The notes beneath the pieces were generated by a model. It had not been told where the DNA came from. It ran no database searches and saw nothing but the letters and a program-made list of their open reading frames with translations. A DNA stretch of 58,487 bases from Akkermansia sp. (lineage in GTDB: Bacteria; Verrucomicrobiota; Verrucomicrobiia; Verrucomicrobiales; Akkermansiaceae): assembly GCA_030535875.1 (NCBI GenBank), contig JAUNRC010000007.1, forward strand, positions 4,145 through 62,631, written 5' to 3'. Below are positions 28,091 to 36,024 of the stretch, one piece after another; positions within the stretch are counted from its first letter, which is position 1; the number at the start of each line of letters is the position of its first letter. Made by a program: the position numbers and the translations under genes.

Positions 28091-28447
28091 TCAGCGGGCT
28101 GCAGTGGCGTGAATGGCATCTATATCGCGCTGGCTGCGGGCAAACTCAATTTGGTCGCGGCTGATTTCGCGCAGGGCGGAATTGTCGAATTGCAGTCGGC
28201 TGCGCATGGCCCAGCGGTTAGTCTGGGCGTTGGCCTTGGCGCGGTACTGATTGGCATTCATGCGGCAATCGGAGATTTCCTGCTGAAGTTTGTTGATTTC
28301 GGTTTTAACGGCCACTTGTTGGTTCTTGAAGTAGGCGTAGGTTACGCCGCAACCGGAGGTGATGGCACCGAAGAGAATCATCCACAGCAAGAATATGAGG
28401 CTGACGCGACCGGAGTAGCGGGAGGAAGTCTTTTGGGAACGGAACAT
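28091..28447 (-). CDS. FtsL-like bitopic division protein
   Basis: This 118-residue protein has a short basic N-terminus, one membrane helix (about residues 16-40) and a heptad-rich helix (about 44-105: KNQQVAVKTEINKLQQEIS and onward) ending in a conserved-looking C-terminal stretch. Sequence similarity to FtsL cannot be judged by eye because that family is very divergent. Size, topology, coiled coil and position between rsmH and ftsI all match ftsL, so I infer it is the FtsL equivalent that links FtsQ/FtsB-type proteins to FtsW-FtsI. Confidence 0.7.
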   Translation of the reverse strand: MFRSQKTSSRYSGRVSLIFLLWMILFGAITSGCGVTYAYFKNQQVAVKTEINKLQQEISDCRMNANQYRAKANAQTNRWAMRSRLQFDNSALREISRDQIEFARSQRDIDAIHATAAR

Positions 28448-28474
28448 GGGGAAAGGGGAAGTGCGGTTGTAAGG

Positions 28475-29932
28475 TCAGAGCTTTTCGATGACTCGCAGTT
28501 TAGCGCTGCGGGAACGCGGATTGGCAGTAAGTTCTGCCTCGGACGGGGAAAGGGGTTTGCGGTAGACCAAGCGGGCGGCGTAGTCCGGGTTGGGACGGGG
28601 AGCCGGCCATTCGGGGCGGTCGATTTCAGGTTTGCATACTTGCTCGAAGTAGCGCTTAACGGCGCGGTCTTCGAGGCTGTGGAAGGTGATGACGGCAAAG
28701 CGACCGCCGCTCTTCAGCAGGCTCAGACCGCTGCGCAGGAGCTCTTCGAGGGCTCCCAGTTCATCGTTGACGGCTATGCGCAGCGCCTGGAAGCTGCGGG
28801 TGGCCGGGTGCTGCTTGCCTTTGCGGGGGAGTACTCCGGCGATGATGTCGGCGAGCTGCGTGGTAGTGGTGATGGGAGCTTTCGCTCGCTCCTGAACGAT
28901 GCGGCGTGCAATGGCGCGGCCGGCTCGTTCTTCGCCGTATTGCCAAAGGATGTCGGCGATTTCGCTCTCGGCTGCGCTGTTGATGATGTCGGCGGCGCTG
29001 CGGGGAGCAGCGGGGTTCATGCGCATGTCGAGCGGGCCTTCGTGGAGGAAGGAGAAGCCGCGCTCGGCGCAGTCCACTTGCGGGGAGGAGATGCCGATGT
29101 CGGCCAGCAGACCGTCAATTTGCCCGATGCCTCGTTTGCGCAGCAGTTCGGCGGCGTTGCGGAAGTTGCCGGCGATGATGTGCAGGCGCTCGCCGTAGTC
29201 GGCCAGTCGTGCTCGGGCGGCGGCTCGGGCGGCGGGGTCCTGGTCGATGCCCCAGACCTCGGCTCCGCCTTGCAGCAAGCGCTCGGTGTGGCCACCTCCG
29301 CCGAGCGTGGCATCTACCATCACCTTGCCTTCTGCCGGTTGCAGGGCTTCTACGGCTTCGTTGAGCAGGACGGTGACGTGGCGGAACTCGGTGGCGCTGC
29401 CGACTTCGGCAATGTCGTGCTCGCTCTCATTGCAACGGCTCTCGTTTTGCCAACGGCTGCCTTCGGCGGCTGTCATGGCCTGAATGACGGGGGCGCTGCA
29501 CCAGTCCATGTCTGATGTGGCAGTCTGCCAGGAGCTTATGAGTTCCGGCAGGGTGATGTCACCGGTGACTTCGGCAAGGATTTCAGCGGCGGCGGTACCC
29601 AGACGATAGGCCAGTACGGCTCCGTTCGCACGGAGGGCAGTCGCGAGTGCCTCTACGCGCGCGAAAGAAAAAACCGCGCGGGGCGCCTGTGCGAGAGGAC
29701 TCTCGATGTACTTGACAGTTATCTCCCGAAGCTCTTTTTCAAGCTGCCCGAGCAGGCCGCGGGAGCCTTTTATGCCGGCATCCCGCATCTTGCCAAGCAG
29801 TTCTCGGCGCTCGGTTTCCCATTCTTTTAATTGTTCCGCCGGCAATGAGGTGCTCTCCCACATGAGCACTCGGTAACAGGTGCCTTGCGGTGGGTTGGCT
29901 GCTGCCCAGGTTATGGTGGTGGCCGGTGTCAT
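28475..29932 (-). CDS. rsmH: 16S rRNA (cytosine-1402-N4) methyltransferase RsmH with a novel ~180-residue N-terminal extension
   Basis: Residues about 183-485 are a complete RsmH: FRHVTVLLNEAVEAL, the SAM loop DATLGGGGHTERLL, the block FLHEGPLDMRMNPA, RSFQALRIAVNDEL and ITFHSLEDRAVKRYF. It methylates C1402 in the ribosomal decoding site. Ahead of it lies an extension of about 181 residues that I cannot assign, with a charged helical part (residues 33-75) and an Ala-rich part (85-125). The start codon shares its A with the mraZ stop (TGATG at 29934-29930), which supports translation from the long start by coupling. An internal Met at about residue 153 could give a near-standard protein, so a shorter form cannot be excluded. 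Confidence 0.93.
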   Translation of the reverse strand: MTPATTITWAAANPPQGTCYRVLMWESTSLPAEQLKEWETERRELLGKMRDAGIKGSRGLLGQLEKELREITVKYIESPLAQAPRAVFSFARVEALATALRANGAVLAYRLGTAAAEILAEVTGDITLPELISSWQTATSDMDWCSAPVIQAMTAAEGSRWQNESRCNESEHDIAEVGSATEFRHVTVLLNEAVEALQPAEGKVMVDATLGGGGHTERLLQGGAEVWGIDQDPAARAAARARLADYGERLHIIAGNFRNAAELLRKRGIGQIDGLLADIGISSPQVDCAERGFSFLHEGPLDMRMNPAAPRSAADIINSAAESEIADILWQYGEERAGRAIARRIVQERAKAPITTTTQLADIIAGVLPRKGKQHPATRSFQALRIAVNDELGALEELLRSGLSLLKSGGRFAVITFHSLEDRAVKRYFEQVCKPEIDRPEWPAPRPNPDYAARLVYRKPLSPSEAELTANPRSRSAKLRVIEKL

Positions 29933-30402
29933 CAGAGCATGCGGAATTTCTTGTCGAGGAGGCTGTCTTTGCGGAGTTTCGGTGAGTTGTCGGCGGCGAA
30001 GTCTTCGGGTAGCCAGAGTTCGAAGTGACTGGTGCGACCGACAAGCTGGGTCGTATCTTTCAGTTGTAATCTGTCTCGCTGTGCTTTGGGGATGAGGAGC
30101 TTGCCCTGCGCGTTCACTTCGGCGGCAAAGCTGTTGCCGGCAATGACTCCGATGTACTCATCGACCTCGCCCATGTCGAAACCGTCTGCCAGGGCGCGCG
30201 TGCGAATCTCGTTGAGTTTCGTTGCAAAGCTCTCCTGTGTGTAGCACTTGATGATGTTGTAGTCGTGGTAGGTGCTGGCCAGCATGACCAGTTCCTGACC
30301 GTACACCACACGCCAGTTCGCCGGAATCGCCACTCTGCTTTTGGGATCCAGCTTGTGGGCATAATTGCCCATGAACATTACCTGTGGTACAGACTCAGTC
30401 AT
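29932..30402 (-). CDS. mraZ: Transcriptional regulator MraZ
   Basis: This 156-residue protein has two SpoVT/AbrB-like DNA-binding halves, with the signature LDPKSRVAIPANWR in the first and VNAQGKLLIPKAQRDRL in the second. MraZ proteins bind short direct repeats in front of their own operon and tune division-gene expression. Candidate boxes sit just upstream (30408-30444). It is the first gene of the dcw string and overlaps rsmH by one base. Confidence 0.96.
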   Translation of the reverse strand: MTESVPQVMFMGNYAHKLDPKSRVAIPANWRVVYGQELVMLASTYHDYNIIKCYTQESFATKLNEIRTRALADGFDMGEVDEYIGVIAGNSFAAEVNAQGKLLIPKAQRDRLQLKDTTQLVGRTSHFELWLPEDFAADNSPKLRKDSLLDKKFRML

Positions 30403-30407
30403 CTTCG

Positions 30408-30444
30408 TACACTTGCCGATACCCCTAGTACACTCTAATACACC
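30408..30444 (-). promoter_or_regulatory. Candidate MraZ operator: four RGTGTA-like direct repeats
   Basis: On the minus strand the boxes GGTGTA, AGTGTA, GGGGTA and AGTGTA (GTGTA/GGGTA cores ending at plus positions 30439, 30429, 30420 and 30408) are spaced 10, 9 and 12 bases apart, about one helical turn. They overlap the -10 box and the start-site region of the mraZ promoter, where a repressor would act. MraZ is known to bind repeated G/T-rich boxes before mraZ; the exact box here is my reading. Confidence 0.6.
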
Positions 30445-30455
30445 TCAAAAGTCAA
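30427..30455 (-). promoter_or_regulatory. mraZ / dcw operon promoter
   Basis: On the minus strand TTGACT (30455-30450), 17 bases, TGTACT (30432-30427). The predicted start lies near 30420, giving an 18-base leader. No other strong promoter was seen before the remaining twelve genes of the string. Confidence 0.55.
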
Positions 30456-30570
30456 TCCTATTCTTTCAAAATTTCAAAAAAAGTGTGTTCTCGGGATGGA
30501 AATTTCTGTTATTTTAAGTTTGTGAGGAGAGGAGAAGAAGAGGCGGCGCAAATCGGAGGAAAAAGAAAGA

Positions 30571-30599
30571 TTGCAAGAGGAAGAGAAATAAGCTAGAAT
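30571..30599 (+). promoter_or_regulatory. Promoter abutting the PBP2-like start codon
   Basis: TTGCAA (30571-30576), 17 bases, TAGAAT (30594-30599), then 9 bases to the ATG at 30609. It is divergent from the mraZ promoter. The spacer and the 50 bases before it are almost all purines. Confidence 0.55.
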
Positions 30600-30608
30600 G
30601 AGTGTGCA

Positions 30609-32858
30609 ATGCTCAGAACGAAGCTATATTACGCACTTGTGATGATGGTCTTTGCGGCGCTGCCGGCTGTTGAGGCTCAAGAGGCGCCGCTGCCTGTTGT
30701 GACGCAGGATGATTATGCTGAAGATGCAGAGGAACAGGAGGATGTGGTGGAGACGGTACACCTCGGCGGTGAGGAGAATATGCCGGGTCAACAGGAGGGT
30801 GTGCAGCAGGCTGAGAGTTATGAACAGACGGCGGCTGAGCCCGATTCTCCGACGAATGTTGATGTGAGTTCATCGACTGAGGTGGAGGTGGTGCCGGATA
30901 CCCCTGAGGTCAAACCTGAGGTGACTCTGGATAAGGTGGCAGAGCATGACCCCTCTCGCGTGGCGTATGCGCGCACGCGTCGCAACGCACGCACGATGTC
31001 CTTGACTATTCCCGGGCCTCGCGGGTTGATAACAGACCGCAATGGCGAGGTGATGGCGACATCGGAGGTAGCTTATCAGCCGACGATTCGCTTCGGTCAG
31101 TTGGAGAAGGATGACGATGCCACCGTACTGGCGCTTGCCCGCAAGGTTATTGCTGCGTATGAGGCTGCCGGCTTGAAGGTCAGCGAGAAGAAGGATGAGC
31201 AGTTGTTGGCTCATTATCGTCACCGCCGGTGGATTCCGCTTGCCATAGGTCCGGTTGTGCGAGAGAGTGAGATTCGCAATATCAGAGGGGTGCTGGATAA
31301 GATTGAGTATGGCTGGCTCATGCCGCTCTATATTCGCAAGTACCCGGAGAAGGAATCCGCCGGTCATATCATCGGTTACACCGGTGTGAAGGCGAAGTTG
31401 CCGACCGGACCCATCAATCACAATGACCCCATTTTTGAACGTCAGGAGGGGCGTTCGGGTTTGGAGTTGAAGTTTGATAAGCAACTGGCGGGTCGTCCGG
31501 GATTGTGGCGCCTGATGTATGATGAGAGCGGTAAGAAAATTCTTGATGAGCACCAGGTCAAACCTCGTCCGGGCGGTACGGTGGTGACGACTCTTAACAT
31601 GGAGTGGCAGAAGGCCGCTGAGGAGTCGCTTAAGCGCAATACAGAGGGGCGAGGAGCTTTCGTGATGGTGGATGTTCACACGGGGGAGGTGTTGGTGATG
31701 GCTTCTGTACCGAATTTTGATCCCAATACTTTCATTCCTTCTATTTCGCAGAAGGATTATGATGCCTTGCGTAATGATGAGAACAATCCGCTTGTGTCGC
31801 GTGCTTTTGCCGGTGTGTATCCGCCGGCTTCGACCTTTAAGACGGTGACTATTGCTGCGGCATTGCGTTTGGGAGTTATTAAGGAGGATACTTATATCAA
31901 CTGTCCGTACAGCATTCGCATCGGCAGTCATACGTTCAAGAATCACAATAAGTTTGCGGGCGTGATCAATTGCATTACCGCACTCTCTACATCCAACAAC
32001 CCCTTTATGTACCAAGTGGCGGCTACGCGTGAACCCCGTATCGGTGCAGGGCGCCTGTGTGAGATAGCACGGCGTTTCGGGTATGGTGCGACGAGCGGGT
32101 TGCCCATTGCCGACAAGGCGGGTAATGTGCCGGATGAGTCGTGGATGTACCGTAATTACGGTCGCGGGTTTATGCAGGGCGATGCTGCGAATATGTCCAT
32201 CGGTCAGGGACCCTTGCTGGCGACCCCCTTGCAGGTGGCTCATGCCATGGCCGGTATAGCCAATGGTAATTATCTGCCCAAGTTGCAGCTTGTGCGCCAG
32301 ATGCTCGATATCGACGGCAATGTGGTCTACCAGTTCAATCCTTCTGCTCAGACGAGCCTTAAAGATATGGAGCCGGCGCTTAAGGTGGTACGCAAGGGTA
32401 TGCGGGCGGTTGTATTCAATGGTTCCGGCCGTCGAGCTGCACTGAGTTATACGGACAATGCCGGCAAGACCGGTACGGCTCAGTGGGGGCGACCTTCGGA
32501 TGATTGTCGATTGGCTTGGTTTGCCGGGTTCCTGCCGGCGGATGCGCCGCGCTATGCGTATGCCGCCCTGTATGAAGGCAAGCCGCACCAGCGCATTTCC
32601 GGCGGTCGTATGGCGGCAGTGATTGTGAAGAGTTTCTTTGAAGAGATTAAGCCGAGCATGGAGCAATCGCTCAAGGCTCCCGCTCGTCCGATGGATGGTG
32701 TTGTACCTGAGACTGAGATGACGGAGGAGGAGCGCTTCGCGGCGGAGGCTGAGGCTGCGGCGAATGCTCAGCGCATAGCGGATGAGGCTCGCCGTCGTCA
32801 GGAGGCTGAGCGCCGTCATCGCCAGAGCGGTTGGGATGACGGGCGCTCCCGTCACTGA
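30609..32858 (+). CDS. Class B penicillin-binding protein (PBP2/MrdA-like)
   Basis: This 749-residue peptidoglycan transpeptidase has the SxxK motif (PPASTFK), SxN (STSNN) and KTGTAQWG, with a PBP2-type dimerisation region before them. The N-terminus reads as a cleavable signal peptide (MLRTKLYYALVMMVFAALPA, cut near VEA-QE) rather than a lasting anchor. It is followed by about 100 residues of acidic, low-complexity linker, both unusual for PBP2. The C-terminus is a charged, Ala/Glu/Arg-rich tail (about 690-749). It is divergent from mraZ; no rodA or mreBCD is nearby. Elongation rather than division is inferred from the KTGTAQWG motif, which resembles MrdA, and from the presence of a separate FtsI. 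Confidence 0.9.
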   Translation: MLRTKLYYALVMMVFAALPAVEAQEAPLPVVTQDDYAEDAEEQEDVVETVHLGGEENMPGQQEGVQQAESYEQTAAEPDSPTNVDVSSSTEVEVVPDTPEVKPEVTLDKVAEHDPSRVAYARTRRNARTMSLTIPGPRGLITDRNGEVMATSEVAYQPTIRFGQLEKDDDATVLALARKVIAAYEAAGLKVSEKKDEQLLAHYRHRRWIPLAIGPVVRESEIRNIRGVLDKIEYGWLMPLYIRKYPEKESAGHIIGYTGVKAKLPTGPINHNDPIFERQEGRSGLELKFDKQLAGRPGLWRLMYDESGKKILDEHQVKPRPGGTVVTTLNMEWQKAAEESLKRNTEGRGAFVMVDVHTGEVLVMASVPNFDPNTFIPSISQKDYDALRNDENNPLVSRAFAGVYPPASTFKTVTIAAALRLGVIKEDTYINCPYSIRIGSHTFKNHNKFAGVINCITALSTSNNPFMYQVAATREPRIGAGRLCEIARRFGYGATSGLPIADKAGNVPDESWMYRNYGRGFMQGDAANMSIGQGPLLATPLQVAHAMAGIANGNYLPKLQLVRQMLDIDGNVVYQFNPSAQTSLKDMEPALKVVRKGMRAVVFNGSGRRAALSYTDNAGKTGTAQWGRPSDDCRLAWFAGFLPADAPRYAYAALYEGKPHQRISGGRMAAVIVKSFFEEIKPSMEQSLKAPARPMDGVVPETEMTEEERFAAEAEAAANAQRIADEARRRQEAERRHRQSGWDDGRSRH

Positions 32859-32883
32859 TTTCCTTCACTGTATAAAGTATGTA

Positions 32884-32916
32884 ACAGAGTCGGTCGTTGA
32901 TGGCGACCGGCCCTGT
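32884..32916. terminator. Hairpin between convergent PBP2-like and DinG-like genes
   Basis: A 13-bp stem with one mismatch and one G-T pair (32884-32896 with 32904-32916) lies in the 73-base gap between two stops. There is no strong T-run. Confidence 0.45.
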
Positions 32917-32931
32917 CATGTTCTGAACTGT

Positions 32932-34938
32932 TTATAAAAACTCCCGGGGAGCTTCGGCCGGCAGGGCATACATGAAGCGCACGCCGTAGTACTTGGCGGT
33001 TATGCGGGAGTCGAGCAGGGTGATGATGCCGCGGTCGGACTTGCTGCGGATGAGGCGGCCTACTCCCTGACGGAATTTGAGAAGAGCTTCGGGTAGGGAG
33101 TAGTCGCGGAAGGCGTTGCCGCCGTGTGCGGTGATGTCTTCCATACGGGCCTCAGTGAGCGGGTTGGATGGCGACTCGAAGGGGATTTTCGTCACGATGA
33201 CGTGGGTGAGAGCCTCACCCGGAACATCGACTCCTGTCCAGAAGCTGTCCGTCCCCAGCAGCACGCTACCGATGTGGTTGCGGAACTCGCTGAGCATGCG
33301 GGAGCGGTCTTGCCCGTCTCCCTGTACGAGGAGCGGCCAGCCGTTCTCGGCACAGAAGGGGCGCAGCAGCGCGGCCATGCGGCGCATGAGGTTGTAGCTG
33401 GTGAAGAGTACGAAGGCGCGGCCGTCGCTCTCTTGCAGGGAGCGGGTAATCCAGTCGAAGAGGGCGGCGCTGTATTGTTCATTATCGCCGACAGGAGGTG
33501 GGGGTGGCATGCTGCGTGCCACAATTATGCGCATTTGCTCGGCGAAGTTGAAGGGGCTGCCAATCTGCAGTGTGTCGGCGCTCTCGGCTCCCACACGTCC
33601 GGCAAAGTAGCTCATGCCGCGGTCACCGGTGGAGAGGGTAGCACTGGTGCAGATGCAGGTGTTGCCCGTCTCGAATAATTTGCTGCGCAGGACATCGGCC
33701 ACGTTGATGAGAGCAGAGCGCAGGGTTGTAAACTGAGCCTCGGGGCCTCCGGTCTCGGCCCAGTAGACGGCACTCTCGGCGTTGCGCAGACTGATGAGCT
33801 CACCGACTGCCGCACGGTAGGCACACAGGCGAGCCTGAACATCCTGTAATTCGGCGCGTGTCAGGTCGTTTTCCTGTACGGCGGCCATCTCTTTTACCTC
33901 ATTTTCCAGTACCATGAGGGAGGGGCTGAGGATGTCTTCCGTCCATTCGGGGTGGCGTAGTCTGACGGTGCCGTGATGTTCATCGACCCGGCTGTCCATG
34001 CGGGCACAGCGGAAGAACTCATCCGTAGCGGTTTGGGCATCTTCTATGTACTGAATGAGTTTGGGCGTGGCAAGTTGTCGGAGCCGGCCTTTGCGGGTGT
34101 GGGGGTTGTAGAGGCGCAATAAGTCGTACTTCAGCTCGGCTTCGGGGAGGGAGGTGCCGAACTGATGGGCTGCTACGGTCTCGATGGTGTGCGCCTCGTC
34201 CAGAATGACGAAATCGTTGGGGAAGATGAAGGAGGGAACTGTCTCTTCTTCATCGAGAAGCGGGGCCTCCTGTCGCAGTTCATCCGCTAAGGATAGCAGG
34301 CCGAAGAATAGCGTGTGGTTGAGTACGACGACCTGTGCCTCGTCCACCCGGCGGCGGGCTGCCTGGTAGGGACATTCAGGCCCGCAGTTGCGTGGGGTAC
34401 AGACGTGGTTCTCGCTGCACACTTGCGCCCAGACTTTGGGGGAGATGTCCAGTTCGGGCGGCAGGTCGGCAAGGGAGCCTTCACCGCAGTCGCGTGACCA
34501 GGCCAGCAGGTCGTGGAGTTGCTTGGTTTCGGCTTGGTTGAAGAGGTCGGTTGCTTGTTCAAGTGCTCGTCGCAGGCGAGTGCGGCAGAGGTAGTTGGCG
34601 CGACCTTTGAGGAGGGCTGCGCGAAAGTCTGCCCCCAAAGCCTTCGCTACCGTGGGGATGTCCTTATGGAAGAGCTGCTCCTGAAGGTTGATGGTGTGGG
34701 TGGAGATGACGGCTTTGCGATTGTGCTCCAGAGCGTGACGGATAGCCGGTATGAGATAGGCCAGAGATTTACCTACACCGGTACCGGCCTCGGTCAGCAG
34801 AGCGCTGCGGTTCTCCAGAGCAGCGGCAACGGCTGTTGCCATGAGTTGTTGCTGCGGGCGGTACTCAAAGCCACGTCCGCCGGAGAGAAGTCCGGTGGCT
34901 GAGAAGTCCTGCTCGGTCTGGTCGATGAGCCGCCCCAC
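32932..34938 (-). CDS. DinG/YoaA-type ATP-dependent DNA helicase (XPD family)
   Basis: This 668-residue superfamily 2 helicase has Walker A (EAGTGVGKSLAYLIPA), motif Ia (VISTHTINLQEQL), an Fe-S cluster region with the cysteines YLCRTRL and HVCTPRNCGPECPYQAAR, a DEAH box (FVILDEAHTIE) and motif VI (QGVGRLIRSKSDRGII). Such 5'-3' helicases unwind damaged or structured DNA, R-loops and G-quadruplexes. All four Fe-S cysteines seem to be present. The gene downstream of the tRNA and an exported protein lies directly upstream with a 12-base gap, so a shared transcript is possible. Confidence 0.92.
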   Translation of the reverse strand: MGRLIDQTEQDFSATGLLSGGRGFEYRPQQQLMATAVAAALENRSALLTEAGTGVGKSLAYLIPAIRHALEHNRKAVISTHTINLQEQLFHKDIPTVAKALGADFRAALLKGRANYLCRTRLRRALEQATDLFNQAETKQLHDLLAWSRDCGEGSLADLPPELDISPKVWAQVCSENHVCTPRNCGPECPYQAARRRVDEAQVVVLNHTLFFGLLSLADELRQEAPLLDEEETVPSFIFPNDFVILDEAHTIETVAAHQFGTSLPEAELKYDLLRLYNPHTRKGRLRQLATPKLIQYIEDAQTATDEFFRCARMDSRVDEHHGTVRLRHPEWTEDILSPSLMVLENEVKEMAAVQENDLTRAELQDVQARLCAYRAAVGELISLRNAESAVYWAETGGPEAQFTTLRSALINVADVLRSKLFETGNTCICTSATLSTGDRGMSYFAGRVGAESADTLQIGSPFNFAEQMRIIVARSMPPPPPVGDNEQYSAALFDWITRSLQESDGRAFVLFTSYNLMRRMAALLRPFCAENGWPLLVQGDGQDRSRMLSEFRNHIGSVLLGTDSFWTGVDVPGEALTHVIVTKIPFESPSNPLTEARMEDITAHGGNAFRDYSLPEALLKFRQGVGRLIRSKSDRGIITLLDSRITAKYYGVRFMYALPAEAPREFL

Positions 34939-34950
34939 GGTTCAGAGTGA

Positions 34951-35727
34951 TTATTGGAGCGGGCGCTCGCCGGTGTCGGGGCGGGCGATGTTGAGTGGCA
35001 GTGTGGGGAAGTAGGAGCGTAGGGTGTTGACGTCGGTGTTGCCGTCGATGAAGTACCACTTGTTGATGACGGTGCCGCGGTAGTTCCGATTGTCAGAACT
35101 TTGTACCTGCTCATCGCGAACGGCATAGATGAAATCCTTGCGCTCGATGCGCAGTCGTCGGCCGCTCTCGGTCGGTACGCTGTACCAGAGGGTGGTGGGC
35201 AAAACGACAAGGCGGCTGTGACCTCCTTCCCATTTGATGTTTTCAGCGCTGGTCATGCGACGTTTGCGCTGGGTGGAGTCGTTCCTGATGGCGCGTGTGG
35301 CTGTGGAGGAGTGTGGCAGCACATATTCGGCCATGGGGGTGCCGACAACGTAGCGCTCGACTTTAAAGCCGCCTTGTTTCATCTTTTCTCCCAGGCGTAT
35401 ATATTCTTCTTTAAGGGCGCGGATGTTGCGCTCCATACGGCGGCGAGCCACTTCATCACTCTCTTTCTGTCCGCCGGTTCCCATGATGCGCAGGGCATTC
35501 TCGCGCTCGGTGCGAGGGTCGCGGCTGGCCAGTCGGTCGGCAAGAGTCCATTTGAGAGGGGGGTACATCGAGTCGACGGCCCAACCCATATCGCAATTGA
35601 CAACGGCTCCCTTATAGGCATTGGCCTCGGCCTGTGCCTCGCGTGCAGCCGAGCTGACGGGGCTTGCCTCTGCCGTGATAGCTCCGGTGATGAAGCCTGC
35701 CGCCATAAGAGTGTACAAAGTTTTCAT
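34951..35727 (-). CDS. Exported protein of unknown function
   Basis: I do not recognise this 258-residue protein. A signal peptide (MKTLYTLMAAGFITGAITAE, cleavage near AEA-SP) starts at ATG 35727. That start is favoured over 35736 because a promoter -10 box ends 7 bases before it and would overlap the longer reading. The mature part has a basic helical segment (about residues 85-120, RRRMERNIRALKEEYIRLGE) and a beta-rich C-terminal half. There is no obvious catalytic motif. Confidence 0.7.
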   Translation of the reverse strand: MKTLYTLMAAGFITGAITAEASPVSSAAREAQAEANAYKGAVVNCDMGWAVDSMYPPLKWTLADRLASRDPRTERENALRIMGTGGQKESDEVARRRMERNIRALKEEYIRLGEKMKQGGFKVERYVVGTPMAEYVLPHSSTATRAIRNDSTQRKRRMTSAENIKWEGGHSRLVVLPTTLWYSVPTESGRRLRIERKDFIYAVRDEQVQSSDNRNYRGTVINKWYFIDGNTDVNTLRSYFPTLPLNIARPDTGERPLQ

Positions 35728-35734
35728 GTCTTGC

Positions 35735-35763
35735 ATCCTACCATGCCCGGCACGTCCTTACAA
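35735..35763 (-). promoter_or_regulatory. Promoter abutting the 35727 start codon
   Basis: On the minus strand TTGTAA (35763-35758), 17 bases, TAGGAT (35740-35735), then 7 bases to the ATG. This predicts a leaderless mRNA and decides the start. Confidence 0.55.
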
Positions 35764-35792
35764 GCTCAAAGTGTGCCGTTGACACGGTGCAC

Positions 35793-35825
35793 AAAAAAAA
35801 GCGATTTCCTTTCGGAAATCGCTTT
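35793..35825 (-). terminator. Terminator of the tRNA-Asp gene
   Basis: On the minus strand a 12-bp stem (35825-35814 with 35809-35798) closes a GAAA loop and runs into eight Ts. It sits just past the tRNA 3' end. Confidence 0.88.
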
Positions 35826-35835
35826 CTGCAAGGGA

Positions 35836-35910
35836 CGAAGCGGACGGGGCTCGAACCCGCGACCTCAGCCGTGACAGGGCTGCGCTCTAACCAAACTGAG
35901 CTACCGCTCC
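35836..35910 (-). tRNA. tRNA-Asp (GTC)
   Basis: On the minus strand the 75-base cloverleaf begins GGAGCGGTAGCTCAG and has the anticodon loop CTGTCAC (anticodon GTC, Asp) on a 5-bp CAGCC/GGCTG stem. The T arm is GCGGGTTCGAGCCCCGT. The 7-bp acceptor pairs GGAGCGG with CCGCTTC (one G-T), and the discriminator base is G. The 3' CCA is not encoded and must be added by CCA transferase. A strong promoter lies upstream and a terminator downstream. Confidence 0.97.
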
Positions 35911-35951
35911 TTGCCTTTGGTTGCTCCCTCCTTTCGGCGGGGTGCGGGCGA

Positions 35952-35980
35952 ATTATACATAAACTCGCGCCCTATTGCAA
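35952..35980 (-). promoter_or_regulatory. tRNA-Asp promoter
   Basis: On the minus strand TTGCAA (35980-35975), 17 bases and a perfect TATAAT (35957-35952), about 40 bases before the tRNA 5' end. It is the best sigma70 match in the window. Confidence 0.8.
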
Positions 35981-36024
35981 GCATTTTTTTATAATAAAGT
36001 AAAAAAATGCGAAAAAAACGGCTA

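Noticed and set aside
24273..30402. Hidden second promoters within the dcw string
   Set aside because: Intergenic gaps are 3-27 bases and no convincing -35/-10 pair was found between genes, though weak intragenic promoters cannot be ruled out by eye.
30870..32855. A 661-codon minus-strand frame opposite the PBP2-like gene
   Set aside because: It is fully antisense to a gene with intact SxxK, SxN and KTG motifs, and its translation is low-complexity without domain signals.
35836..35910. tRNA as an attachment site for an integrated element
   Set aside because: No integrase gene and no direct repeat of the tRNA 3' end were found nearby. The neighbouring glycosyltransferase may be foreign but without integration marks.
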